This document shows, one piece after another, positions 36,447 to 44,562 of a stretch of 64,000 bases of DNA (position 1 is its first letter; every line of letters begins with the position of its first letter). The DNA is taken from contig NZ_CP109796.1 of the NCBI RefSeq assembly GCF_038725785.1, forward strand, positions 5,332,001 through 5,396,000, written 5' to 3'. The notes below the pieces were generated by a model. The model was not told the DNA's origin, searched no databases, and was given only the letters and a program-made list of their open reading frames with translations. This DNA comes from Termitidicoccus mucosus (GTDB taxonomy: Bacteria > Verrucomicrobiota > Verrucomicrobiia > Opitutales > Opitutaceae). A program made the translations under genes and the position numbers.

Positions 36447-36524
36447 GTGGCACGGGCGTCTCGCCCGTGCCACGGCGCTCCGCGCCGCCATCCCCAAAAA
36501 CCAACATGGGCGAAGACGCCCATG
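36447..36524. repeat. Two tight hairpins in the 470-bp gap after tpsA
   Basis: GTGGCACGGGCG/CGCCCGTGCCAC (36447-36458, 36462-36473, 3-nt loop) and CATGGGCG/CGCCCATG (36505-36512, 36517-36524, 4-nt loop) are perfect. They resemble the REP-like hairpins at 5700-6070 in build. The rest of the gap 36273-36744 holds the 63-bp repeat and no supported gene. Confidence 0.65.
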
Positions 36525-36597
36525 CGACGCAATCCGCCGCCTTCCGACTGCGCCGCCAAAACGCCAATTTTGTTCGCAACTGGTATTATCCGATTTG

Positions 36598-36660
36598 GTT
36601 CTTCGCTGTCTGAGGATGTCGCTTCGCTCGGAACGATGTCTGAAAAACAATCATTCAAAA
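36598..36660 (+). repeat. 63-bp direct repeat, copy B
   Basis: It is 59/63 identical to copy A (355-417), in the same orientation, about 36.2 kb away. It lies 84 bp past the stop of the second fecR gene, as copy A lies past the first. Confidence 0.75.
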
Positions 36661-36744
36661 CATGCGCTTTCTCAGAAATCTTGGATGCGCGATTTGGGCG
36701 AACCGCTTGGCCGGACGGTCGCCCGTATCGAGAGAGTTTCCGGT

Positions 36745-37869
36745 TTACGGCGCCGCAGTCTCCGCGGTGGAGTCGTCGGATTCGACGGGATGGAGCGAAA
36801 GGATCACCCGCTCGATTTTGTCGGACGAAGGCTCGAAGCGGTGTCCGATCCCGAGGTCCTCCAGGAGCCGGAAAATCTCCGGCAGCGTCTCCGATTGGAA
36901 GCGGGCGGTCACGGTCTCGCGGGCCAGCGCGGGGTCGGCCAGCACGATGGCGATGCCGTGACGGCGTTCCAATTCGCGCATGGCGTCGGGTAGCGGTTCG
37001 TCTTTCCACACGATCCGGTCGGACATCCAGCCGGTGGCCGCCTGCACGGGGACATTGTGCAGCTCGCCTTCGCCGGTTGCCGGGATGAGCGAATACTGCA
37101 TCCCCGGAGCCAGCGTGACCGGCGCCTGCTCAGCTTCCGCCCGGCCGAGGGGCGTCACCTGCACTTTGCCGCTGACCAGCGTCACCTGCGCGCGGGTGCC
37201 GTCGGCAAAAGCCCGGACATTGAACCGGGTGCCCAGCACGGTGATGCGCAGGGTGCCGGTCTCGACGACAAAGGGGCGCGCGGCGTCTTTCGCCACATCG
37301 AAGAAGGCTTCGCCGGTGAGCCGGACGGTGCGGCTGCGGGCATCGAAGGCTGAAGGGTAGGAAAGCTGGCTGCCGGCGTTGAGGGTCACTTTGGAGCCGT
37401 CCTTCAAAGCGATTTCCATGCGCCCGCCCACGCCGTTGACCTGCCTGACCCAAGTGCGGTTTCCCGCCGCCGCATCGACCGTCCGCCAGCGGGGGCCCAG
37501 GGCGAGGATGGCGAGCGAGATGATCGCCGCCAGCGAGAGCGTGGTCGCGAGGACAAACCGGGGCCGGGAAAAGGAAAAAAAGCGCGAACGCGACCGGCCG
37601 GAGCGCGATTCATTGGGAGAGGGGACCGGCGGACGCTCGCGGACGACCACGCCCCGCACCTTCTCGATCTCCCCCTCGACATCGAATCCTTCGAGCCAGT
37701 TGGCCGCACTTGTATTCCAGCCGGCCGACATCCGGTCGAACATCTCCCGCCAGGCCGGCTCTTGCAGCATCTGCACCAGTTGCTCCCGTTCCGCGGCCGA
37801 TGCCTCGTCGAGCAGGTAGCGCGCGGCAAGCGCGTAAAACGCTTTTTTGGCGTGATGGTTAGGCGGCAT
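36745..37869 (-). CDS. FecR-family anti-sigma factor (second copy)
   Basis: This 374-aa anti-sigma regulator has the same plan as the protein at 437. A cytoplasmic helical start (about 1-65; ASAAEREQLVQMLQEPAWRE) precedes a membrane helix (about 105-125; FVLATTLSLAAIISLAILALG). The FecR domain follows (about 150-290; KVTLNAGSQLSYPSAFDA, GEAFFDVAKDAARPFVVE, VLGTRFNVRAFADGT), with a C-terminal DUF4974-like part (DAMRELERRHGIAIVLADPA). It is the third gene of a minus-strand unit after the STN and sigma genes. It has its own 84-bp upstream gap containing the 32-bp motif, so it can probably be expressed separately. No TonB-dependent receptor gene is adjacent. Confidence 0.9.
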   Translation of the reverse strand: MPPNHHAKKAFYALAARYLLDEASAAEREQLVQMLQEPAWREMFDRMSAGWNTSAANWLEGFDVEGEIEKVRGVVVRERPPVPSPNESRSGRSRSRFFSFSRPRFVLATTLSLAAIISLAILALGPRWRTVDAAAGNRTWVRQVNGVGGRMEIALKDGSKVTLNAGSQLSYPSAFDARSRTVRLTGEAFFDVAKDAARPFVVETGTLRITVLGTRFNVRAFADGTRAQVTLVSGKVQVTPLGRAEAEQAPVTLAPGMQYSLIPATGEGELHNVPVQAATGWMSDRIVWKDEPLPDAMRELERRHGIAIVLADPALARETVTARFQSETLPEIFRLLEDLGIGHRFEPSSDKIERVILSLHPVESDDSTAETAAP

Positions 37870-37885
37870 GGAACAGTTTTACCCT

Positions 37886-37917
37886 ATATGTCTGGGAAAA
37901 GGGCGCGGATCGACTAC
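37886..37917 (-). promoter_or_regulatory. Conserved 32-bp motif upstream of fecR
   Basis: On the minus strand the element begins GTAGTCGAT and ends CCCAGACATAT, 16 bp before the fecR ATG. The same two blocks with exactly the same spacing precede the STN gene at 39018-39049. An ECF-type -35/-10 pair for the sigma factor encoded between them, or an operator, is the likely reading. Confidence 0.55.
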
Positions 37918-37953
37918 TGCCACAAGGAGAATTCTGGAGAAGTTTTATTCCGT

Positions 37954-38541
37954 TCATCCGGTGCGGGAATCCCCTTTCAGGCGGCTTCTGATCCCCGGCA
38001 GCGCCTCTTCGAGGGTGCGCATGGCCTTGGCGATGTGGCTGCGCACGGTGAACTCCGAAATCCCCAGCGACTCTCCGATTTCCTTGTAACGCATGTTCTC
38101 GATCCGGCTCATGCGGAAAACCTGCTGCCTTTGCGGAGGCATGGAGGCCAGAAGCGCCTCGATCTCGGCTTGGAATTCCCGATACAGGACACCGTCATCG
38201 GACTGGGCGGGCTGCGCGAGCTGGTGGGCGGGGACGTTGTCCAAGGGCACCAGCTCGGGCCGGATCACATCGCTGGCCAGCAGCGAGGATGCCTGCTTGA
38301 CCACGGCGCCGAACAGGTAGTGGCGCACGCCGGTGCGGATCGAAAGCGTCTCCCGTCGCCGCCACAGGCTGATGAACACGTTCGAGACCGCCTCCTGGGC
38401 AAGGTCGTGGCGGTCGAGAAGGGAGTGGGCGAACTGCGCCAGGTGGACGTAGTATTTGCGCATGAGGAGCACCAGCGCCTCCTCGTCACCCCTGGCCATC
38501 CTCGCCAGCCATTCGTCGTCGTTGCCGGAGTCCGCGTTCAT
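37954..38541 (-). CDS. ECF RNA polymerase sigma factor (second copy)
   Basis: This 195-aa ECF sigma factor has region 2 at about 8-75 (DEEALVLLMRKYYVHLAQFA, DLAQEAVSNVFISLWRRRE). Region 4 lies at about 128-180 (LASMPPQRQQVFRMSRIE, YKEIGESLGISEFTVRSHIA). The start at 38541 overlaps the stop of the STN gene by 4 bp (ATGA), so translation is coupled. The frame is open further upstream, but sigma homology starts here. It probably works with the FecR at 36745 and is switched by the STN protein. Its targets may include the motif sites at 37886 and 39018, giving autoregulation. Confidence 0.9.
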   Translation of the reverse strand: MNADSGNDDEWLARMARGDEEALVLLMRKYYVHLAQFAHSLLDRHDLAQEAVSNVFISLWRRRETLSIRTGVRHYLFGAVVKQASSLLASDVIRPELVPLDNVPAHQLAQPAQSDDGVLYREFQAEIEALLASMPPQRQQVFRMSRIENMRYKEIGESLGISEFTVRSHIAKAMRTLEEALPGIRSRLKGDSRTG

Positions 38542-39011
38542 AAGGTTGCCGGCGGTGCCCCGAGAGGATCGCCTTCGCTGCTCCGCCGGACCGTCACCTT
38601 CAAGGTGTGCCGGGTGAACACCACGCCGGTGAGGCTGGAAATGGAATAAAACAGGCGGGCTAGGGTGATGCTTTTGCCGGACTCGAACGCGATCCGGTGG
38701 TTGAGCGGGATCTGCCGGGGCAGGTAGATGAACTCGAAGTTGGTCTGGTTTTCCACCAGGGTCAGGATGTCGATCAGCCGGACCGGATGCGTGGAGATCG
38801 AGGAGATGTCCACCGTGGTGGTCGCCAGCGCGTGATCGTCCGCGTAGTCGTGGATTTTCGCCGGCGCCTGCCCCGCCAGCAGACAGGCCGGAAGAACCAA
38901 GCCGGCCAGCCAGGTCAGCCGGATGCGGTTTCCGTGCGGGACACGGCAGGCTGCGGAAGCGGAGGTTCCGAAAATCCGGGCAAGGATGCGGTTGGCAAGC
39001 GGGCAAAACAT
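38538..39011 (-). CDS. Stand-alone STN-domain periplasmic protein
   Basis: This protein is about 157 aa from ATG 39011. An N-terminal basic segment and a hydrophobic stretch (about 33-50; LTWLAGLVLPACLLAG) form an export signal. An STN-type fold follows (about 65-140), with VRLIDILTLVENQTNFEFIY, IPLNHRIAFESGKSITLARL and a final beta strand (GVVFTRHTLKVTV). STN domains normally form the N-terminus of TonB-dependent transducers or secretins; here no plug or barrel follows. The gene overlaps the ECF sigma gene by 4 bp. A detached signal receiver for FecR is the natural inference. The long N-terminus before the hydrophobic stretch makes the exact start uncertain. Confidence 0.72.
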   Translation of the reverse strand: MFCPLANRILARIFGTSASAACRVPHGNRIRLTWLAGLVLPACLLAGQAPAKIHDYADDHALATTTVDISSISTHPVRLIDILTLVENQTNFEFIYLPRQIPLNHRIAFESGKSITLARLFYSISSLTGVVFTRHTLKVTVRRSSEGDPLGAPPATL

Positions 39012-39017
39012 ACAAAA

Positions 39018-39049
39018 ATATGTCTGGAAATCCAGGACGCATCGACTAC
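39018..39049 (-). promoter_or_regulatory. Conserved 32-bp motif upstream of the STN gene
   Basis: It shares GTAGTCGAT and CCAGACATAT at identical spacing with 37886-37917. It ends only 6 bp before the chosen ATG of the STN gene. A promoter here would give an almost leaderless message; an operator is the alternative. Confidence 0.55.
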
Positions 39050-39643
39050 CCGGGGATGAAAATAGTCGGGAAATTTTTTCCAGACCCACCTGTATTCTAA
39101 TATCAATTACACATGGCCGGAGGGCGGAAGCCGAACAATGATCATGATGCAAAACGCGCAGCCGGACCCGAGCCAATCAAAAACAGCCGGCCCCGGCGGT
39201 TGACACGAAATCTTAACATTGCGGCGGGCACGGACAGGGCCGGGTTTCGCGGATACTACGGAAAGGTTGCGCAATCGTAACAAGCAAGGGCCGTCGATCC
39301 GTCCCGGATCCTGCGACCTATAAATAAACCACGATGGGATTCCGGACCTTTGTGCCGGCCGGAAACCCGCATGTATGCCATCCGCCATGTTTTCTCTTCA
39401 CTCATCGAAATCCGTTTCCGCCTTTGTTCTCTCCATGGCCGGATCGTCCGCGTCCACTGCCCCGCCAGTCTCCCTGCTCTGTTTCGGCGATGGGCGCGCA
39501 ACCCGTTTCTCCCGGAAGAGCCGCCCCGGGGCAGTTTGAGGCGCGGGCTTGATCCGGTGCTGTGCAATCCGGCCTGTCTGGCTAAATAAAGATGGATTGT
39601 TCCGGTGGGACACGGAGGGGAATGCCGGCCTTATGGAATCAAT
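39050..39643. other. 594-bp stretch with no supported gene
   Basis: It lies between the divergently facing STN gene start and the 3' end of the lacI-type gene. Short open frames here are Arg/Pro-rich and show no start signal or family match. No tRNA, strong hairpin or repeat was recognised. Confidence 0.5.
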
Positions 39644-40675
39644 TTATATGGCAAGCGGTTGGCGCAAGGTTGTCCCTTCGCGCCATTCGCCGTTGATCAA
39701 GGTGAGGCGTGGACGGCGGGGCAGGCCGTATTCGTTGCGCTGCATCTGGGCGATGAGCAGTTCGATGGTGGTTGCGCCGATCATCTCATGGTCCTCCTCG
39801 ATGCCGGCGACATGCGTTTGCGCGGGACGGTTGACGCAGGCGTGGCCGATGCTGTTTGGGCCGAGCAACTTCACTTGGCGCAGCCAAGTTTCCTCCCATC
39901 CGGCCAAGCTTATGACCGCGTCGGGCTTGTGTTTTTTGAGCCAGCTTGAAAAGGCGGGCAGTGACGCGGGGCCGTGCCGGCCGACAAACAGCGGCACCCG
40001 GCGTCGGGCGGGAAGGCGCTGGTTCATCACCAGAAAACCGGAAAGCCAGTTTTGCTCGACGGCCTCGACTTCATCGGGCTGCAAGCTCAGGCCAATGCGC
40101 CGGTGGCCGCGCGCCTGCAACTGCTGCAGCACGATGTCCATGTTGTGCCGGTGATGCGACGAGACGCGGTCCACCGGCGGCCAGTCCCAGGTATAGGAAA
40201 TCGTGGCGCCGGCATAGTCCTGCCAGCGCATGGCGGAGAGATCGACAGGCGCGCGTTTCGGCCCGGCCAGCACCACGCCGCGGATGTCGCGTGCATGCAG
40301 GATGCGGTCGAGCCGGGCCGGGGTCATGCCCTTTTCACGCAGGAAAAACACCTCGGTGCGAAAACCGAGACCGGCGGCGCGGTCGGCCATGCCTTGCTGT
40401 TGCCGGCGTGTATATTCGCGGTCAAGCCAGCCGCGCTCATCGGCGGCATCGGCCAGGAGCGCGATGCAGCCGCCCGCCTGCGGACGGCGGTTGCGGCGGA
40501 TTTGCGCCATGAGGCTGGCGACATTGGGGTTGGGCCGGTAGCCTTGCGCGTCGGCGAGTCGCCGGATGCGTTCGCGCGTGGCGGCGGGGATGGATGGATC
40601 GCCGCGCAGGGCGAGCGAGACGGCTGTCTGGCTGACGCGGGCGAGCGAGGCGAGGGCGCGTTGGTTGAGTGGCAT
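39644..40675 (-). CDS. LacI-family transcriptional regulator
   Basis: This is a 343-aa LacI/GalR repressor. The DNA-binding head is at about 4-60 (NQRALASLARVSQTAVSLAL and TRERIRRLADAQGYRPNPNV, including the hinge helix). A periplasmic-binding-protein-like sensor domain follows (about 65-340; GCIALLADAADERG, ARDIRGVVLAG, QARGHRRIGLSLQPDE, KHKPDAVISLAGWEETWL). The start at ATG 40675 fits the head domain; upstream frame has no homology. It is divergent from the GH3 gene across a 103-bp gap that contains a TTCAC/GTGAA palindrome, so it probably represses that gene in response to a sugar. Confidence 0.93.
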   Translation of the reverse strand: MPLNQRALASLARVSQTAVSLALRGDPSIPAATRERIRRLADAQGYRPNPNVASLMAQIRRNRRPQAGGCIALLADAADERGWLDREYTRRQQQGMADRAAGLGFRTEVFFLREKGMTPARLDRILHARDIRGVVLAGPKRAPVDLSAMRWQDYAGATISYTWDWPPVDRVSSHHRHNMDIVLQQLQARGHRRIGLSLQPDEVEAVEQNWLSGFLVMNQRLPARRRVPLFVGRHGPASLPAFSSWLKKHKPDAVISLAGWEETWLRQVKLLGPNSIGHACVNRPAQTHVAGIEEDHEMIGATTIELLIAQMQRNEYGLPRRPRLTLINGEWREGTTLRQPLAI

Positions 40676-40705
40676 CGGGAGGGAATTCAGGGGAAAGGGA
40701 ATCGC

Positions 40706-40720
40706 TTCACTAATCGTGAA
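40706..40720. promoter_or_regulatory. Candidate LacI-type operator
   Basis: TTCAC and GTGAA arms are separated by 5 bp (TTCACTAATCGTGAA). The site lies between the divergent lacI-type and GH3 genes, 30 bp from the regulator ATG and 58 bp from the GH3 start. Confidence 0.55.
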
Positions 40721-40778
40721 AAGTAACGGGCCGGTTGCAAGTCCCGACCGCATGCGGTTTGGCTGGCCGGGCACTTTT

Positions 40779-42455
40779 ATGCACACGATTACCACCCGCC
40801 CCGTTTCCGAAAAAGACATTCTCTCGCTTCCGCTCGCCAAGAAAGTCGGCCAGCTTTGCTGCCCGATTTTGCAGGCCAGCTCCCTGCTGGATTATCTCCG
40901 GACCATCGTGGCCGAGTGCGGCGTCGCGTTCGTGCGCTATTGCCCGAACGCCTACTACGACAACCAGAGCCGCCTCGTCTGCGATCCCAGCCCCTACCTC
41001 ACGCCGCAAAAAAACGCCGCGCTGCTCAACGAGCTCCAGGCGCTCTCGCTTGAGCAGGGCAGCGGCCTGCCGGTCTTCGTCGGCATTGACCAGGAGGGCG
41101 GCACGCGCAACGACCTCAACCGCTATGGCACGCTCGTCTTCGGCAGCCACATGTCCTTCGGCTGCGCCGACGACCCCGCGCTCACCGAGGAAACCGCGCG
41201 CCTCACCGGCCTCCAGATGCGCGCCCTCGGCATCAATCTCATCCAGGCGCCCTGCACCGACGTGTTTCAGTTCGCGGGCCGCGCCACCGTCAAGGCCACC
41301 TCCTTCGGCGAGGACCCCGCGCTCGTCACGCGCCACGCGCTCGCCATGATGCGCGGCTACAAGCGCGCCGGCCTGGCTGTGATGATAAAACATTTTCCCG
41401 GCTACGGTGCGACCGCCGTGGACGCCCACAAGGGCATCGCCGAAATCCGCAAGCCGCTCGACGAACTCGAGGCGCTCGACAACCGCCCCACGCGCGAACT
41501 CCTCGCCGCCGGCGCCGACGCCATCATGATCGGCCACGCCATTGTCCCCGCCATGGATCCCGGGCGCGCGCCCGCCTCCATGTCGCACGCGATTGTCCAC
41601 GGTTACCTGCGCGAAAAGCTCGGCTTCGACGGCATCATCCAGACCGACGCCCTCCGCATGAACGCCATCCACGACAACTATGGCACCGCCGTCGCCAGCG
41701 TGCGCGCCGTGCAGGCCGGTTGCGACGTGCTCCTGCTGCGCGGCGACGTGAACCATTTCCTCGACGGCTACCGCGCCGTCTATGACGCGGTGAAGTCCGG
41801 AGAGATCAGCGAGGCGCGCCTCGACGAATCGCTGCTCCGCCTGCACCGACTGCGCCAGCGCGCCGGCCTCTACGAGACCGCCTTCGTGCAACCGGAAAAA
41901 GCCGCCGCGCCCTTCGCCTCGGAAGACGCCCGCCGCTGCGCGCAAACCCTCGCCGACCGCTCCGTCGTGGTGCTGCGCGACGACGCGAAACTTTTGCCGG
42001 CCAAAATCGGCGCCGGCGCGCGCGTGGCCGTGATCAGCCCGAAACCGCAGAAACTCGACGGCGCCAACGACCCGATCCAGAGCGAGGACATGCTGATAAA
42101 AGCCGTGCGCGAGCGTTTTCCGAACGCCGCCGGCGTGCTCACCGAACTGGTGCCGACCGACGCGAATATCGCCGCCGCGCGCGCCGCCTGCGCCGGGGCC
42201 GATTTCGTGATTGTCGGCAGCATCAACGCCATCAACTTCGCGCGCCAGCCGGAGCTGGTCTCCGCCTGCCTCGACAGCGGTAAACCGGCGGTCGTCGTGG
42301 CGATGGAGTCGCCTTTTGATCTGGAAAAATACCCGCAGGCCCGGACATGCCTCTGCACACTCGGCGCGAGTCGCGACGCGATGACCAGTGCGATAAAAAT
42401 CATCACCGGCGAACTGCAGCCGACGGGCAGACTTCCCGTCACGCTGAAAAACTAA
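40779..42455 (+). CDS. Glycoside hydrolase family 3 (NagZ-like architecture)
   Basis: This is a 558-aa GH3 enzyme from ATG 40779 (ATG 40752 also possible). The TIM-barrel domain contains VFVGIDQEGGTRNDLNRYGT, KHFPGYGATAVDAHKG with the D-x-H pair typical of NagZ-type GH3, and GFDGIIQTDALRMNAIHDNY with the nucleophile Asp. A second alpha/beta domain follows (about 385-558; ADRSVVVLRDDAKLLPAKIG, VIVGSINAINFARQPE). Beta-N-acetylhexosaminidase activity is likely but not certain. No signal peptide is seen, so it is cytoplasmic. It is divergent from the lacI-type gene and is followed after 24 bp by a HAD hydrolase gene. Confidence 0.9.
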   Translation: MHTITTRPVSEKDILSLPLAKKVGQLCCPILQASSLLDYLRTIVAECGVAFVRYCPNAYYDNQSRLVCDPSPYLTPQKNAALLNELQALSLEQGSGLPVFVGIDQEGGTRNDLNRYGTLVFGSHMSFGCADDPALTEETARLTGLQMRALGINLIQAPCTDVFQFAGRATVKATSFGEDPALVTRHALAMMRGYKRAGLAVMIKHFPGYGATAVDAHKGIAEIRKPLDELEALDNRPTRELLAAGADAIMIGHAIVPAMDPGRAPASMSHAIVHGYLREKLGFDGIIQTDALRMNAIHDNYGTAVASVRAVQAGCDVLLLRGDVNHFLDGYRAVYDAVKSGEISEARLDESLLRLHRLRQRAGLYETAFVQPEKAAAPFASEDARRCAQTLADRSVVVLRDDAKLLPAKIGAGARVAVISPKPQKLDGANDPIQSEDMLIKAVRERFPNAAGVLTELVPTDANIAAARAACAGADFVIVGSINAINFARQPELVSACLDSGKPAVVVAMESPFDLEKYPQARTCLCTLGASRDAMTSAIKIITGELQPTGRLPVTLKN

Positions 42456-42479
42456 TCCGTGCCGCGCGCCTCGTCTGCT

Positions 42480-43358
42480 ATGCCGGTTGACAAAAAAATC
42501 TCCTTCATCAAACGCCACGCGCACATGGTGGCGTGCGACAGCGACGGCTGCGTTTTCGACGTGATGGATTTGAAGCACAAGGAGTGTTTCTGCCCGGCGT
42601 TCATCAAGCATTTCCGCCTGCAGCGTTGCGCCCGGCAAGCGCGCGAGGTGTGGGAGTTTGTCAACCTCTACAGCCGCACGCGCGGATGCAACCGCTTCAA
42701 GGCGGCGGGGCTCGCGCTCGAGTTTTTGGCCGCGCATCCGGACGTGCGCGCGCTGGACATGCATTTCATGGACTTCGGTGCGCTGCGGCATTTCGTGGCG
42801 GCCACGGATGCGCTCGGCGAGCCCGCGCTGGCACGCGCAGTGGAGGAGACAGACGATCCGGCATTGCGGGCGATGCTGGACTGGACGCGTGAAGTGAACG
42901 CCGCCGTGGCCGCGATGTGCCAGGGCCTCGGTCCGTTCGCGGGCGCGGCCGGGGCATTGCGCACGGTCTCCGCGCAGGCGGACCTGGTGGTCGTCAGCCA
43001 GGCGCCGCGCGCGACGCTGATCGGAGAGTGGACGCACGCTGGGCTGGACAGCGGCGCGGCGTTCATTGCCGGGCAGGAATTCGGGAGCAAGGCCGCGCAA
43101 ATCCGCCAGGCGATGGAGGGGCGTTACACCGCGGAGCAGGTTCTGGTGCTGGGCGACGCGCCGGGCGACCAGGAGGCGGCGGAGTCGGTCGGCGCAAGGT
43201 TTTTCCCGATCACGCCTGGTGACGAAACCGCGAGTTGGCGGAGTTTTGCCGGGGAGGGATTCCCGCGCTTCCTGAGCGGCGGTTTCGGCGTCACCTATCA
43301 GCACGAATTGAACGCGTCTTTCAGTGCGGCCCTGCCGTCGAGTCCCCCGTGGTTATAA
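42480..43358 (+). CDS. HAD-superfamily hydrolase
   Basis: This is about 292 aa from ATG 42480 (GTG 42459 is also possible). It shows HAD motif I CDSDGCVFDVM with the catalytic DxD pair (about 20-23). The helical cap region follows, then motif II-like DLVVVSQAPRATL (about 172-184) and motif IV VLGDAPGDQEAAESVGARFF (about 229-248). It probably removes phosphate from a sugar phosphate or other small molecule. It is 24 bp downstream of the GH3 gene in the same direction, so it may act on a product of that pathway. No membrane segment is visible. Confidence 0.85.
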   Translation: MPVDKKISFIKRHAHMVACDSDGCVFDVMDLKHKECFCPAFIKHFRLQRCARQAREVWEFVNLYSRTRGCNRFKAAGLALEFLAAHPDVRALDMHFMDFGALRHFVAATDALGEPALARAVEETDDPALRAMLDWTREVNAAVAAMCQGLGPFAGAAGALRTVSAQADLVVVSQAPRATLIGEWTHAGLDSGAAFIAGQEFGSKAAQIRQAMEGRYTAEQVLVLGDAPGDQEAAESVGARFFPITPGDETASWRSFAGEGFPRFLSGGFGVTYQHELNASFSAALPSSPPWL

Positions 43359-43533
43359 TCCAGCTAATCCCGCTTGTTTTGTTGGCCAGGCAAACCGCCC
43401 GTTGTCAGTTTCGATCCCCTCCGGCGTGTACAGCCATCCGCATCCGATATTCAACCACGCTGACACGGCAGTCTATTTTACCTCCAACAAGGATCACACC
43501 CGGTCAATTCATCGGGTGGATATATAGGTCATT

Positions 43534-44115
43534 TTAATAACCCCTTATCCCGGTGAAAATGATCTGGGCCGCCAAGGCGCAGACAAACAACCCGGTCAGG
43601 CGGCTGACGATTTGCAGTCCCGCGGGCCCGAGCAACCGGTTGATCCTGTCCGAGAGAAATAGCATCAGCCCCATTGTCATGCTCGCCAGCGCGATTCCGG
43701 CCAGCGAGATGAACCGCGCATTGAATGCCTGGTTCACGCCCATTACCAGCAGCGCGCCGATCGTGCCTGGTCCGACGATCACTGGAATCGTCAGTGGCAC
43801 GATGACGATTCCGTTGTTTGCCTCCCTGTCCTCCACCGGCGTTTTCCCCTGCGCCATGGCCAAGGCCGAGAGAAACAGGACGCTGCCCGCTCCGATGCGA
43901 AATGCATCCGCCGTGATGCCGAAAAGCGTGAAAATAAACCGGCCAAACAGGAATAGCGTCGCGCTGGAAACCAGCACGGCCAGCGCCACCTGCCAGGCCA
44001 TGCGCCGCCGCTCCGCCGGCGTGTGTTTTCTGGTCATGGCGAGAAAACACGAGAGCCCGAAAAACGGGGTGTAGAGCACCATCATTTTCAGGTAAATGCT
44101 GATAAGCTCGTTCAT
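43534..44115 (-). CDS. MarC-family integral membrane protein
   Basis: This 193-aa membrane protein has six predicted hydrophobic segments and the MarC/UPF0056 signature PLTIPVIVGPGTIGALLVMG (about 107-126). The final segment LTGLFVCALAAQIIFTGIRG is typical of the family. The family's function is not established. The start at ATG 44115 (MNELISIYLKMM) opens the first membrane helix; upstream frame is non-homologous. It is the last gene of the long minus-strand series. A 14-bp leader identical to that before the gene at 45618 precedes it. Confidence 0.9.
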   Translation of the reverse strand: MNELISIYLKMMVLYTPFFGLSCFLAMTRKHTPAERRRMAWQVALAVLVSSATLFLFGRFIFTLFGITADAFRIGAGSVLFLSALAMAQGKTPVEDREANNGIVIVPLTIPVIVGPGTIGALLVMGVNQAFNARFISLAGIALASMTMGLMLFLSDRINRLLGPAGLQIVSRLTGLFVCALAAQIIFTGIRGY

Positions 44116-44152
44116 GGTTGTGTTTATAATTGCATTCGGCTGCGTTTCCAGA

Positions 44153-44536
44153 TCAGAAACATCCCTCAAGGGCCTTTTGCGCCACGCGCATTACATTTCC
44201 GCCAATGATCCTGCCGGTGCCTCGGTAAAACCGGGGAACCGCACAGATGCCGACATAACCGCCGGTTTTGACGATTTCACGGATGACCTCGTCGGTTTTT
44301 CCGCGATAGTGCCTGCTGAGCGCTCCGGCGACCGTGTGGCTGGCGACGACCGGTTTTTTCGAGCATTGCGCAGCTTCCATGCTGGTGCGGAGCCCGGAAT
44401 GCGCCACGTCGGGAATGATGCCGACCCAGTTCATCTCCGCGATGACGGCGCGGCCAAACTCGCTGAGTCCGCCATCCGCCGATTCAGCGCATCCGTCCCC
44501 GGGCAGATTGCGCCGGTTGTCAGTCAGGTGCATCAT
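44153..44536 (-). pseudogene. Fragment of an M19 (renal-type) dipeptidase
   Basis: The 127-residue frame matches the middle of peptidase M19: LTDNRRNLPGDGC, GLSEFGRAVIAEMNWVGIIP, DVAHSGLRTS and KKPVVASHTVAGAL, which carries a metal-binding His segment. The N-terminal H-x-D metal site, about 150 residues and the C-terminus are missing. Full-length members are usually 320-400 aa. It is therefore a remnant and very unlikely to be active. It lies between the toroid gene and the marC-type gene. Confidence 0.8.
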
Positions 44537-44562
44537 GCGGACTCATGAATCGGAATTAATTG

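Noticed and set aside
39334-39600. Short plus-strand frames before the lacI-type gene.
   Set aside because: Pro/Arg-rich translations without a ribosome-binding site or family match; probably non-coding.
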